Positions 8,374 through 17,358 of a stretch of 64,000 nucleotides of DNA are shown in pieces; position 1 is the first letter of the stretch; the number at the start of each line of letters is the position of its first letter. A program made the position numbers and the translations under genes. Location of the stretch: the NCBI RefSeq assembly GCF_030413175.1, contig NZ_CP129212.1, positions 6,657,001-6,721,000 on the forward strand, given 5' to 3'. The stretch is from Bradyrhizobium roseum (GTDB lineage Bacteria > Pseudomonadota > Alphaproteobacteria > Rhizobiales > Xanthobacteraceae). Below the pieces are notes generated by a model. It searched no databases. It was given only the letters and a program-made list of their open reading frames with translations, and was not told the DNA's origin.

Positions 8374-10161
8374 ATGCTCGACAGGACGGACGACATTTCG
8401 GTGGCCGCCGACAATTGGCTTGGCCGGTTCGAAGAGGCGCTGGGGAAGCCGGACGACGGCGCGCTGAAGGATCTATTCCATCCCGACAGCTACTGGCGCG
8501 ACGTGCTGGCGCTGAGCTGGAACATCCAGACGCTCAACGGCAGAGACGCCATCATAGAGGCGCTGCCGCAGCTGGCGCGCAGCATGGCGCCGAGCGGTTT
8601 TGCTGTGGACCCCGACCGGGCCGCGCCGCGCAAGGTGATGCGCGCGGGCACCGATGCGACCGAAGCGATCTTCAAGTTCGAGACCAACGTCGGGCGCGGC
8701 AGCGGCATCATCCGGCTGATTCCTGACGAAGCCGATGGCAACGGCCTGAAAGCCTGGACGCTGCTGACCGAACTTGGCGAACTGAAAGGGTTTGAGGAAC
8801 AGCTCGGCGTCAACCGGCCGCGCGGCAGCGCCTATTCGCGAGATTTCCGCGGGCCGAACTGGCTCGATCTCCGCAACGCTTCCGCAGGCTATGCCGACCG
8901 CGATCCGACTGTGCTCGTGATCGGCGGCGGCCAGTCCGGGCTTTCGATCGCCGCGCGGCTGAAACAACTGAACGTCGATACGTTGATCGTCGATCGCGAA
9001 AAGCGGATCGGCGACAATTGGCGCAAGCGTTATCACGCGCTGACGCTGCATAACCAGGTGCAGGTCAATCACCTGCCCTACATGCTGTTCCCGCCGAACT
9101 GGCCGACCTACATCCCCAAGGACAAGCTCGCCAACTGGTTCGAAGCCTATGTCGAGGCCATGGAGTTGAACTTCTGGACCGAGACCGAGTTCGAGGGCGG
9201 CAGCTACGACGAGAAGGAGGGGCGCTGGACGGTGACGCTGCGTCGCGCCGACGGCACGAAACGCACGATGCATCCGCGCCATGTCGTGCTGGCGACCGGC
9301 GTCAGCGGCATTCCGAGCGTGCCCGAGATCGCCGGGCTGAAGGATTTTTCTGGCAAGGTGATGCATTCCAGCGCGTATGACGACGGCGAGAACTGGAAGG
9401 GCAAGCGCGCCATCGTGATCGGCACCGGCAACAGTGGCCACGACATCGCACAGGATCTGCATTCCAGCGGCGCCGGCGTTACCATGTTCCAGCGCTCGTC
9501 CACGCTGGTGGTCAGCATCGAGCCGTCGGCGCAACTGGTCTACGCGCCCTACAACGAGGGCACGCTCGAGGACAACGACCTGATCGCGACCTCGATGCCG
9601 CTGCAGCTGGCGCGCAAGAGCCATCGGCTGACCGGCGAGAAATCGAAGGCGCTGGACCAGGAATTGCTCGACGGCCTGGCGCGCGCCGGCTTCAAGCTCG
9701 ATTACGGCGAGGACAACACCGGCTGGCAGTTCAAATACCTCACCCGCGGCGGCGGTTATTATTTCAACGTCGGCTGCTCCGATCTCATCATCAAGGGCGC
9801 GATCGCGCTCCGACAATTCGCCGATCTCGACATGTTCACGGCCGATGGCGCGAAGATGAAGGACGGCGAGGTCATCGCCGCCGACCTCGTCGTGCTCGCA
9901 ACCGGCTACAAGAAGCAGGAAGAGCTGGTGCGAAAGCTGTTCGGCGAAGCGGTCGAGAAGCGCGTCGGCACCATCTGGGGTTTTGGCGAGGAACAGGAAC
10001 TGCGCAACATGTACACCCGCACCGGCCAGCCCGGCCTCTGGCTGATCGCCGGCGGCCTCGCGCAATGCCGGATCGGCTCGAAACACCTCGCGCTGCAGAT
10101 CAAGGCGATCGAGGAAGGATTGCTGGCGCGCAATGTCGGCCCGCAAGCGGCGATGGCCTAA
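8374..10161 (+). CDS. flavin-containing monooxygenase with N-terminal NTF2-like domain
   Basis: A 595-residue protein. The first 130 residues look like an NTF2/SnoaL-like alpha+beta cone. Then comes a two-dinucleotide flavoprotein: FAD motif GGGQSG at 184-189, the FMO-type fingerprint FSGKVMHSSAY at 325-335 and NADPH motif GTGNSG at 350-355. The fingerprint ends in Y rather than the W-P/D of Baeyer-Villiger enzymes, placing it nearer FMO and YUCCA-type enzymes. It would insert oxygen at a soft nucleophile or carbonyl, substrate unknown. AAGGGAAA precedes the chosen ATG; a longer frame starts at 8329. The NHL protein gene follows after 25 nt. Confidence 0.87.
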   Translation: MLDRTDDISVAADNWLGRFEEALGKPDDGALKDLFHPDSYWRDVLALSWNIQTLNGRDAIIEALPQLARSMAPSGFAVDPDRAAPRKVMRAGTDATEAIFKFETNVGRGSGIIRLIPDEADGNGLKAWTLLTELGELKGFEEQLGVNRPRGSAYSRDFRGPNWLDLRNASAGYADRDPTVLVIGGGQSGLSIAARLKQLNVDTLIVDREKRIGDNWRKRYHALTLHNQVQVNHLPYMLFPPNWPTYIPKDKLANWFEAYVEAMELNFWTETEFEGGSYDEKEGRWTVTLRRADGTKRTMHPRHVVLATGVSGIPSVPEIAGLKDFSGKVMHSSAYDDGENWKGKRAIVIGTGNSGHDIAQDLHSSGAGVTMFQRSSTLVVSIEPSAQLVYAPYNEGTLEDNDLIATSMPLQLARKSHRLTGEKSKALDQELLDGLARAGFKLDYGEDNTGWQFKYLTRGGGYYFNVGCSDLIIKGAIALRQFADLDMFTADGAKMKDGEVIAADLVVLATGYKKQEELVRKLFGEAVEKRVGTIWGFGEEQELRNMYTRTGQPGLWLIAGGLAQCRIGSKHLALQIKAIEEGLLARNVGPQAAMA

Positions 10162-10186
10162 TCAACAGTATCATCGGGAGACACAC

Positions 10187-11155
10187 ATGCCTGCTATTCT
10201 CGGCTCGGGCGAGCACCGTTACCGCGTCGTCGAAAACTGGGCGAAACTGCCCGACGGCTGGAGCCTGACCGACGCCGCTTCCGTCGCGGTCGACAGCAAG
10301 GACCGCATCTACGTCTTCAACCGCGGCGACCACCCGATGGTGGTGCTGGATCGCGAGGGCAATTTCCTGAAGAGCTGGGGCGAAGGCCTGTTCAGCCGCG
10401 CGCACGGCCTGCACATCGACGCCGACGACAATCTGTACTGCACCGACGATGGCGACCACACCGTGCGCAAGTGCACCACCGACGGCAAGGTGCTGCTGAC
10501 GATCGGCATCCCGAACAAGCCCGCGCCGTTCATGAGCGGCGAGCCGTTCCACCGCTGCACCCACACCGCGCTGTCGCCGAAGGGCGAGATCTATGTTTCC
10601 GACGGCTACGGCAATGCCTGCGTCCACAAATACTCGCCGGACGGCAAGCTCTTGAAAACCTGGGGTGAGCCCGGCACCGATCCCGGCCAGTTCAACATCG
10701 TGCACAATATTGCCACCGATGCCGACGGCTGGGTCTATGTCGCCGACCGCGAGAACCACCGCGTGCAGGTATTCGACGGCAACGGCAAATACGAGACGCA
10801 GTGGAACAATTTGCACCGGCCCTGCGCGCTGTGCCGCTGCGGCGGCAAGCAGGCGACCTTCATCATCGGCGAACTCGGCCCGGGCCTCGCGGTCAACCGC
10901 AAGGTGCCCAATCTCGGCCCGCGGCTCTCGATCGTCGATTCCAAGGGCAACCGCATCGCCCGGCTCGGCGGCGAGAACGGCCCGGGGCTGGAGGCCGGCA
11001 AATTCCTTGCACCGCACGGCATCGCGATGGATTCGAAGGGCGACATCTATGTCGGCGAGGTCGGCGTCACCGACTGGAAGACCAGCTTCCCGGACACGCC
11101 GATGCCGCAGGAAGTTCGGGTGAGCCGCTGCCTGCAGAAGCTGGAGAAGATCTAG
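10187..11155 (+). CDS. NHL-repeat beta-propeller protein (peptidyl-alpha-hydroxyglycine lyase-like)
   Basis: A 322-residue protein made of NHL repeats: VAVDSKDRIYVFNRGDHP, GLHIDADDNLYCTDDGDHT, and ALSPKGEIYVSDGYGNA show the strand pattern of a six-bladed propeller. Fold relatives include the amidating lyase PAL and SMP-30-like hydrolases, so a lyase or lactonase role is possible, but no catalytic set can be assigned by eye. No signal peptide is present, so it should be cytoplasmic. GGGAG precedes the ATG. It is probably co-transcribed with the flavin monooxygenase and may act on its product. Confidence 0.82.
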   Translation: MPAILGSGEHRYRVVENWAKLPDGWSLTDAASVAVDSKDRIYVFNRGDHPMVVLDREGNFLKSWGEGLFSRAHGLHIDADDNLYCTDDGDHTVRKCTTDGKVLLTIGIPNKPAPFMSGEPFHRCTHTALSPKGEIYVSDGYGNACVHKYSPDGKLLKTWGEPGTDPGQFNIVHNIATDADGWVYVADRENHRVQVFDGNGKYETQWNNLHRPCALCRCGGKQATFIIGELGPGLAVNRKVPNLGPRLSIVDSKGNRIARLGGENGPGLEAGKFLAPHGIAMDSKGDIYVGEVGVTDWKTSFPDTPMPQEVRVSRCLQKLEKI

Positions 11156-11375
11156 CAGGCGCCAAGCAGCGAATCATCGACCGCAACTACCATCACGACC
11201 GATTGAACGTGAAATCCTGCCCTGTAAGGGCCACGGAACCGACCGATTCTCCGGGGCCCACGGGCTGCCGACTTGCGGGATAAGCCCCGGAATGCTCTTC
11301 ACAATCCCGTCACGCTGCCTGTAGTATGCAGGGTACATGCTGCTTCGCAGCTAACATGGGGGTCAGGAGCGTTAC

Positions 11376-11933
11376 TTGAACGCACATGTCTCGCAGGGCG
11401 GTTGGCCGGTGCTGGTGCTGAACGCGGATTTCCGGCCGCTGAGTTATTACCCGCTGTCTCTCTGGTCGTGGCAGGACGCGATCAAGGCGGTGTTCCTCGA
11501 TCGCGTCAACATCGTCGAGCACTACGACCGCGCGGTGCACAGCCCGAGCTTCGAAATCCAGCTTCCAAGCGTGGTGTCGCTGAAGTCTTTCGTCAAACCG
11601 ACCACGCACCCCGCCTTCACCCGCTTCAACGTCTTCCTGCGCGACCGCTTCGTCTGCCAATACTGCCACGCGCATGACGACCTCACCTTCGATCACATCA
11701 TCCCGCGCAGCAAGGGCGGCCAGACCACCTGGGAAAACGTCGTCGCGGCCTGCTCGCCGTGCAACCTGCGCAAGGGCAATCTGACGCCGCAACAGGCCAA
11801 GATGTTCCCGCGGCAGGCGCCGTTCGCTCCGACGGTGCACCAGCTGCATCGCAACGGGCGGCTGTTTCCCCCGAACTATCTGCATGACAGCTGGCTGGAT
11901 TATCTTTATTGGGATACCGAGCTCGATCCGTAG
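11376..11933 (+). CDS. HNH endonuclease-fold protein (McrA-like)
   Basis: A 185-residue protein with a zinc-stabilised HNH motif in its C-terminal half: C94-x2-C97, D106-H107, N121 and C126-x2-C129-N130. The proline- and tryptophan-rich N-terminus (VLVLNADFRPLSYYPLSLWS) is typical of the widely conserved chromosomal HNH family found singly in many bacteria. The start is a TTG at 11376 with CAGGAG six bases upstream. It is alone, with no methylase or restriction partner, so a housekeeping or DNA-repair role is more likely than restriction. Confidence 0.87.
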   Translation: MNAHVSQGGWPVLVLNADFRPLSYYPLSLWSWQDAIKAVFLDRVNIVEHYDRAVHSPSFEIQLPSVVSLKSFVKPTTHPAFTRFNVFLRDRFVCQYCHAHDDLTFDHIIPRSKGGQTTWENVVAACSPCNLRKGNLTPQQAKMFPRQAPFAPTVHQLHRNGRLFPPNYLHDSWLDYLYWDTELDP

Positions 11934-11948
11934 AGCGCTAGAAGGAAT

Positions 11949-12027
11949 GTAGCCCGCATGAGCGTTTGCGACATGCGGGATGCCGCGGGCACCGGTCCCG
12001 CATATCGCAAGAGCTCATGCGGGCTAC
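11949..12027. repeat. intergenic palindromic element (GTAGCCCGCATGAGC arms)
   Basis: Arms GTAGCCCGCATGAGC (11949-11963) and GCTCATGCGGGCTAC (12013-12027) are exact reverse complements of 15 bp around a 49-nt centre. The centre has further short pairings such as GCGACATGCGGGA against TCCCGCATATCGC. The element lies just after the HNH gene and could fold as a large hairpin in its transcript. It has no terminal T run, so it is not a classical terminator. Confidence 0.8.
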
Positions 12028-12107
12028 AGAGGCGACGGACCGTAGGACGTTCGTGCGACCTGCTGCGCAGCCGCCACCTCCCTATTTTCCCGCGTTAACG
12101 AGCGGCT

Positions 12108-13379
12108 ATGACAGACGCCAGAACCGATGCAAGCGGGCAAGGACCGCCCGCTGAGAATGCACGGCCCCATCCCCCACAGCTGATCCGATCGCTAACGCTG
12201 ACCCACGCCGTTCTCTACGGACTCGGCGTGACGATCGGCGCCGGAATCTACGTGCTCGTCGGGGCCGCGGCCGGACGCAGCGGCATGCACGCGCCGCTGG
12301 CGTTTGTCGCCGCAGCGATCGTGATGGGAATGACCGCGGCGTCGTTTGCCGAACTGGGCACCAGGATGCCGGTCGCAGCCAGCGAAGCCGCCTACATCCA
12401 GGCCGCGTTCAATCGGAAATGGCTCAGCGGCGCAGTGGGACTGCTCGTGGTCGGCGCCGCCGCCATTTCCGGAGCGACCATCACCGTGGGGAGTGCGGGA
12501 TATCTCGGCGTATTTATTCCGCTTCCAGCGCCCTGGATCATCACCGCCGTCGTGCTGACGATGGGCGCCATCGCATGCCTTTCCGCGGTGCAATCCATCA
12601 GCTTCGCGGGGCTGATGACGGTGGTCGAAATCGGCGGGCTGCTCCTGATCGTCGCAGCCGCCCTGTTCGACAGTGGCCCCCTGGTCTCGCGACTGCCGGA
12701 ACTCTGGCCGGCCATCGACGATCGGTCGGCCTGGAGCGGCGTCGCGCAAACCACGCTGCTTGCCGTCTTCGCCTTTATCGGATTCGAGCATCTGGTGAAC
12801 ATTTCCGAGGAGATGAGGAATCCGCGGCACACGCTGCCCTGGGCGCTGTTCATCACGCTTGCGGTCACCGCGCTGCTCTACGCCGTCGTGGCCTGGATCG
12901 CGGTAATCGCCGTGCCACCGGCGGAGCTGGCCAGATCGCCGGCCCCGCTTGCGCTGGTGTTTCAGCGGCTGACCGGATTGCCCCTGGAGGTGTTGAGCGC
13001 GATCGCCATCGTCGCCACCGTCAACGGCATCATCGTCCATATGATCATGATCGGTCGCGTGGTCTATGGCCTCGCCGGACAGGGAAATCTTCCTGCGTTC
13101 CTCGCGACGGTCAATCGCCGGAACGGCGCTCCGGTCATCGCGACCAGCATCGGGATCGCGGCCATCCTGATCCTGGCGCTCGGCGTCCCGCTGACGGGAC
13201 TGGCCGAATGGACGTCGCGGCTGACGCTCGGCATCTTTGCGTTCGTCAATGTCGCGCTCATCCGCATCAAGGTCATGGAGAAGACACCCGCATCGGGCGC
13301 GTTGCTCGTGCCGATGTGGGTTCCCGCAGCGGGATTGGCGACCAGCACCTTGTTGATCCTTGTCGACCTCCACGCCTAG
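12108..13379 (+). CDS. APC-family amino acid/polyamine permease
   Basis: A 423-residue multi-pass membrane protein with about twelve hydrophobic segments. The first carries the glycine-rich unwound-helix motif GVTIGAGIYVLVG (about residues 39-51), characteristic of the amino acid-polyamine-organocation superfamily, and FAFIGFEHLVNISEEMRNP matches the sixth-helix region. It would move an amino acid or amine with proton coupling. No strong ribosome binding site precedes the ATG. There is no metabolic neighbour that hints at the substrate. Confidence 0.85.
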   Translation: MTDARTDASGQGPPAENARPHPPQLIRSLTLTHAVLYGLGVTIGAGIYVLVGAAAGRSGMHAPLAFVAAAIVMGMTAASFAELGTRMPVAASEAAYIQAAFNRKWLSGAVGLLVVGAAAISGATITVGSAGYLGVFIPLPAPWIITAVVLTMGAIACLSAVQSISFAGLMTVVEIGGLLLIVAAALFDSGPLVSRLPELWPAIDDRSAWSGVAQTTLLAVFAFIGFEHLVNISEEMRNPRHTLPWALFITLAVTALLYAVVAWIAVIAVPPAELARSPAPLALVFQRLTGLPLEVLSAIAIVATVNGIIVHMIMIGRVVYGLAGQGNLPAFLATVNRRNGAPVIATSIGIAAILILALGVPLTGLAEWTSRLTLGIFAFVNVALIRIKVMEKTPASGALLVPMWVPAAGLATSTLLILVDLHA

Positions 13380-13468
13380 CTCCGCCGGCCCGCGTCATTT
13401 TCTGCTCAGTCCGAGTATTCCTGCCGAATGCATCCTGAGATAGTCTAGATCATCAATCGAATTGCCCG

Positions 13469-14554
13469 ATGACGCCCCCCGAGGTCCCCCCAATGTCTTT
13501 CCGCAAGGACAATGACGACTTCGAAGCCTGGCTGGCCGAGCACTGCGACGTCGTCGAAGAGGATATCCACTACAAGCACCGTCAGATGAAGGAGAGCGCG
13601 TTCATCTTCCTGCGCGCGACGTATTTTCGCTGGGCCCGGAAGATCGGAAAATGGTGCCCCGAGCTGATGGATGCGCCGCAGGTGCTGGCCGTCGGCGACC
13701 TGCATGCGGAGAATTTCGGAACGTGGCGCGACGAGGACGGCCGGCTGGTCTGGGGCGTCAACGATTTCGACGAAGCCGCCGTGATGCCCTACATCCTCGA
13801 CCTGGTTCGCCTCGCCACCAGCATCCGGCTTGCCGACGAACTCGAAGCCGGCCACCAGGCGGTGGCCAGAGACCTGCTGGATGGTTACGACGAAGGCCTT
13901 TACACGCCGCAGCCGGCGCTCCTGTTCGAAGGAGAAACCTGGCTGCGTGACTATGCCGAGCCGGACAAGGACGAACCGGAATAATTCTGGCGCAACGTCT
14001 CGAACTACGCAGAAGCCACGCCGCCGGCTGAGGCGGCGAAAGGCCTGATCCAGCATCTTCCTGACGACGTCGAGAAAGCGAGCGTCAAGTTCAGCCAATT
14101 GTTCAAGAAGGGTATGGGCAGCCTCGGACGGCCTCGTTATGCGGCGGTCGCCTATTGGCGTGGGGGCCGGGTGTTGCGCGAGGCAAAGGCGCTGGTGCCG
14201 TCGGCATGGAACTGGGCCCACGGCACCAGGTACGACAGGTCGAACTTCGAAAAGCTGGCCGATGGGCCTTACCGCGCCCCGGATCCGTTTCTGCGCGTGC
14301 ACGGCAAATATGTCTTCCGCCGCATCGGCGCGGATGCCCAAAAGATCGAACTCGGAAACAGCCCCGGCAAGAAGCTGGGGCGCAAGCTGGTGAGGGCGAT
14401 GGGGTTCGATCTGGCATCGATCCATGCAGCCGATGCGCGCGGCAAGCGCGCGATCGTGGCCGACCTGAAAAAGCGGCCGGACGGCTGGCTGCACGCGGCC
14501 GCCAAAACCGCCGCCGCCGCGGTCGAGCGAGATTTCGAGGAATGGCGGAGCTGA
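13469..14554 (+). pseudogene. DUF2252 family protein, interrupted by one in-frame stop
   Basis: Two open frames, 13469-13984 and 14099-14554, lie in the same reading frame and are separated only by a TAA at 13982-13984; the frame between them reads on cleanly (FWRNVSNYAEATPP and onward). Together they give about 360 residues of a DUF2252 protein: LAVGDLHAENFGTWRD and NDFDEAAVMPYILDLVR in the first part look like a kinase-fold active region, and the second part has the rest of the domain. Hence one nonsense change, not a frameshift. A truncated 171-residue product is possible. The true start may be the ATG at 13493. Confidence 0.8.
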
Positions 14555-14638
14555 TACTCCCTCGACGCCACGCTCATCTTCGGCCAAAACACTTCTGCAA
14601 ACAACAACGGCATCAAAGCCGGATTGCGGAGGATAGAT

Positions 14639-16156
14639 ATGCTCATACCGATCGGCGACGTCCCGCGCTGGTATGCTGAACGCAGACCACCCGATACGAT
14701 CGCGCTCAGCCACGGCGCCGACACGCTGACCTGGGAGCAGCTCGAACGCAACGCCAACCGCCGCGCCCGCGCGTTCGCCGCCAAAGGCGTCAAGCCCGGC
14801 GACTTCGTCGCGATCGGGCTTCCCAACAGCAACCTGTTTTTCGAGACGACGTTCGCGGTGTGGAAATGCGGCGCGACGCCGACGTCGCTGACGTGGCGGC
14901 TGCCCCGCGGCGAGGCCGCCGCGGTGCTCGACATCCTCAAGCCGTCGCTGGTGGTCGGCGGCCAGCCGGACTGGAATGCGCCGAATGCGCTGCCGGCCGA
15001 TTTCGTGCCGGAAGGTTTTTCAGACGAGCCGATCAACAACCCGGTGGCGCGCTACTGGAAGGCGATGACATCGGGCGGCTCGACAGGACGGCCAAAGGTG
15101 ATCCTCGATCACCGGCCCGCCGTGATCGATACCGCAGGTCCCGCGGCGCTCGGCATGCCGCTCGGCGCTTCCCTGCTCAATCCCGGGCCGCTCTACCACA
15201 ACGCGCCCTTCATCGTTTCGCACACCGCGCTGTTCCATGGCGGGCGTGTCACCGGCCTCGTCAGATTCGACGCCGAGGAATGCCTGCGCCTGATCGAGGC
15301 CAGCCGGGTGCAGTGGGTCAATTTCGTGCCCACCATGATGCACCGGATCTGGGCGCTGCCTGACGCGGTGCGCAACCGCTACGACCTGTCGAGTCTTCAA
15401 ATCGTGTTTCACATGGCGGCGCCGATGCCGCCCTGGCTGAAGGAAAAATGGATCGAGTGGCTGGGCCCCGAGCGCATCTTTGAACTCTATGGCGGCACCG
15501 AAGCGCAGGGCGCCACCATCATATCGGGCGTCGAATGGCTCGAACACCGCGGCTCGGTCGGCAAGATCGGCGATACCTCGCGCCTGCGCATCATCGGCGC
15601 AGACGGTAACGAGGTCCCGACCGGCGAGACCGGTGAAATCTATTTCCTGCCCAATGACGGGGCCGGCTCGACCTATCACTATCTCGGCGCGGAGCCGAAA
15701 CGCCGCGCCGACGGCTGGGAATCGCTCGGCGACATCGGAAGGCTGGATGCGGACGGCTATCTCTATCTCGGCGACCGCCTCGCCGACATGATTTTGCGCG
15801 GCGGCGCGAACATCTACCCGGCGGAGGTCGAGGCCGCGGTGACGGAGCATCCAGAAGTGCGCTCCTGCGTCGTCGTCGGTCTGCCCGATCCGGAATTCGG
15901 ACAGCGCGTGCACGCCATTCTCGAACTCGATCCCAGCACCGACGTGCAAGCCGTCGCCGACGGCATGGCCGCCTTCCTCGCCGATCGGCTCAGCCGCTAC
16001 AAACATCCGGAAAGTTTCGAGACCGTGAGCGTCGGCCTGCGCGACGATTCCGGAAAAGTCCGCCGCACCCTGCTGCGCGACGAACGCGCCGGCTGGCTGA
16101 AAGAAAACCGCGATTTCCGGATTATCCCCTCCCGGTCACGGGCCAGCGCGGAATGA
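14639..16156 (+). CDS. acyl-CoA synthetase, AMP-binding family (copy 2)
   Basis: A 505-residue ANL ligase. The phosphate-binding motif is a variant, MTSGGSTGRPK (143-153), with GGST in place of the more common GTTG. YGGTEAQG follows as adenine-pocket motif, SLGDIGRLDADGYLYLGDR contains the hinge aspartate, and the C-terminal DDSGKVRRTLL carries the catalytic lysine in an unusual context. This resembles bile-acid-CoA or similar acid-CoA ligases rather than acetyl-CoA synthetase. GCGGAGGAT precedes the chosen ATG; the open frame begins at a TTG at 14624. It stands alone between the broken DUF2252 gene and the HtrA-like gene. Confidence 0.86.
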   Translation: MLIPIGDVPRWYAERRPPDTIALSHGADTLTWEQLERNANRRARAFAAKGVKPGDFVAIGLPNSNLFFETTFAVWKCGATPTSLTWRLPRGEAAAVLDILKPSLVVGGQPDWNAPNALPADFVPEGFSDEPINNPVARYWKAMTSGGSTGRPKVILDHRPAVIDTAGPAALGMPLGASLLNPGPLYHNAPFIVSHTALFHGGRVTGLVRFDAEECLRLIEASRVQWVNFVPTMMHRIWALPDAVRNRYDLSSLQIVFHMAAPMPPWLKEKWIEWLGPERIFELYGGTEAQGATIISGVEWLEHRGSVGKIGDTSRLRIIGADGNEVPTGETGEIYFLPNDGAGSTYHYLGAEPKRRADGWESLGDIGRLDADGYLYLGDRLADMILRGGANIYPAEVEAAVTEHPEVRSCVVVGLPDPEFGQRVHAILELDPSTDVQAVADGMAAFLADRLSRYKHPESFETVSVGLRDDSGKVRRTLLRDERAGWLKENRDFRIIPSRSRASAE

Positions 16157-16335
16157 CCAAAAAATAGCAGCCGATCCGAAAAGGCCGCGGAACACTTGTG
16201 AATCTATCCCGTTATGGGTCGCGCTGCGGCCCATTTTAGGGGACACTTTCAACACGGCCGTTTGCATCATAGATTGTCAGGAAATTCATGAGCGCGCCTG
16301 CTCCAGGGCGCGCGGGCTCGCCAGGAGACCCTTCG

Positions 16336-17307
16336 ATGCCGTCTTTGACCGAATGGAAAGTGCCGTCCGCAAACCAGCCGCGTGCGGGCGACTACGCGTT
16401 CGACCTCGACAAGGTGCTGTCGTCGGTGGTCGGGCTGCATTCGATCATTCCGGCGGATGCCCACAGCGCCGAGACGCTCGGCACCGAGCGCGCCGGCAAT
16501 GGCGTCGTGATCGATGACGGGCTGGTGCTGACGATCGGTTATCTCATCACCGAAGCCGAGACCGTCTGGCTGCATCGCGGCGACGGCCGTGTCGTGGAAG
16601 GCCACGCGCTCGGCTTCGATTTCGAATCCGGCTTCGGCCTTGTGCAGGCGCTTGGTGACCTCGATCTCGCGGCGTTGCCGCTCGGCTCCTCCGCCGCGGC
16701 CCAGGTCGGCGATCGCGTGGTGGTCGGCGGCGCCGGCGGGCGGACGCGCTCGGTCGCCAGCCAGATCGCGGCCAAGCAGGAGTTTGCCGGCTATTGGGAA
16801 TATCTGCTGGAAGAGGCGATCTTCACGCACCCCGCGCATCCCAATTGGGGTGGCGCAGGACTGATCTCGAACCGCGGCGAACTGATCGGCATCGGCTCGC
16901 TGCAGCTCGAACGCGAGCGCGCGGGCAAGGCCGAGCACGTCAACATGATCGTGCCGATCGACCTCTTGAAACCCGTGCTCGACGACATCCGGAAATTCGG
17001 CCGCGTCAACAAGCCGGCGCGGCCGTGGCTCGGCATGTACACCACTGAAATCGACAACCGCCTCGTGGTGGTCGGCATCGCCAGCAAGGGACCGGCCGCG
17101 CGTGCCGAACTGAAGACCGGCGACGTCATCCTGGCGCTCAACGGCGACAAGGTCACCAGCCAGACTGACTTCTACCGAGGACTATGGTCGCTCGGCACCG
17201 CAGGCGTCGACGTGCCGCTCACCGTCCACCACGAGGGCGTCACCTTCGACGTGGTGCTGAGCTCGACCGACCGCGCCAAGCTGTTGAAGGCGCCGCGGCT
17301 TCACTGA
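16336..17307 (+). CDS. HtrA/DegP-like trypsin-fold protein with PDZ domain, catalytic triad absent
   Basis: A 323-residue S1C-type protein: trypsin-like fold (about residues 25-215) and a PDZ domain (about 225-315; RPWLGMYT, GPAARAELKTGDVILALNG). The three triad positions are all altered. VLTIGYLI (64-71) stands where active enzymes have VLTNNHVV, giving Y69 for His; FESGFGLV has G99 for Asp; PNWGGAGLIS has G172 where GNSGGPL has Ser. It should therefore bind substrate or peptide but not cleave. No signal peptide is seen. CAGGAGACC precedes this ATG; an alternative ATG at 16288 also has AGGAAA upstream. The hydrolase gene follows after 51 nt. Confidence 0.83.
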   Translation: MPSLTEWKVPSANQPRAGDYAFDLDKVLSSVVGLHSIIPADAHSAETLGTERAGNGVVIDDGLVLTIGYLITEAETVWLHRGDGRVVEGHALGFDFESGFGLVQALGDLDLAALPLGSSAAAQVGDRVVVGGAGGRTRSVASQIAAKQEFAGYWEYLLEEAIFTHPAHPNWGGAGLISNRGELIGIGSLQLERERAGKAEHVNMIVPIDLLKPVLDDIRKFGRVNKPARPWLGMYTTEIDNRLVVVGIASKGPAARAELKTGDVILALNGDKVTSQTDFYRGLWSLGTAGVDVPLTVHHEGVTFDVVLSSTDRAKLLKAPRLH

Positions 17308-17358
17308 GCCGCGTCGCCGCTTCGTTGAGCAGGCCCGATTGAAAGTAGAGTACGCCCG

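Noticed and set aside
8473..10146. 557-codon open frame on the minus strand
   Set aside because: It is the exact antisense of the flavin monooxygenase gene, which has clear motifs. The composition (many His, Arg, Glu) is typical of a high-GC shadow frame.
11376..11933. restriction-modification system around the HNH protein
   Set aside because: No methyltransferase or second restriction subunit is nearby, and this HNH family is usually found as a single chromosomal gene.
12192..13373. 393-codon open frame on the minus strand
   Set aside because: Antisense of the APC permease; charged low-complexity composition expected from hydrophobic codons read in reverse.
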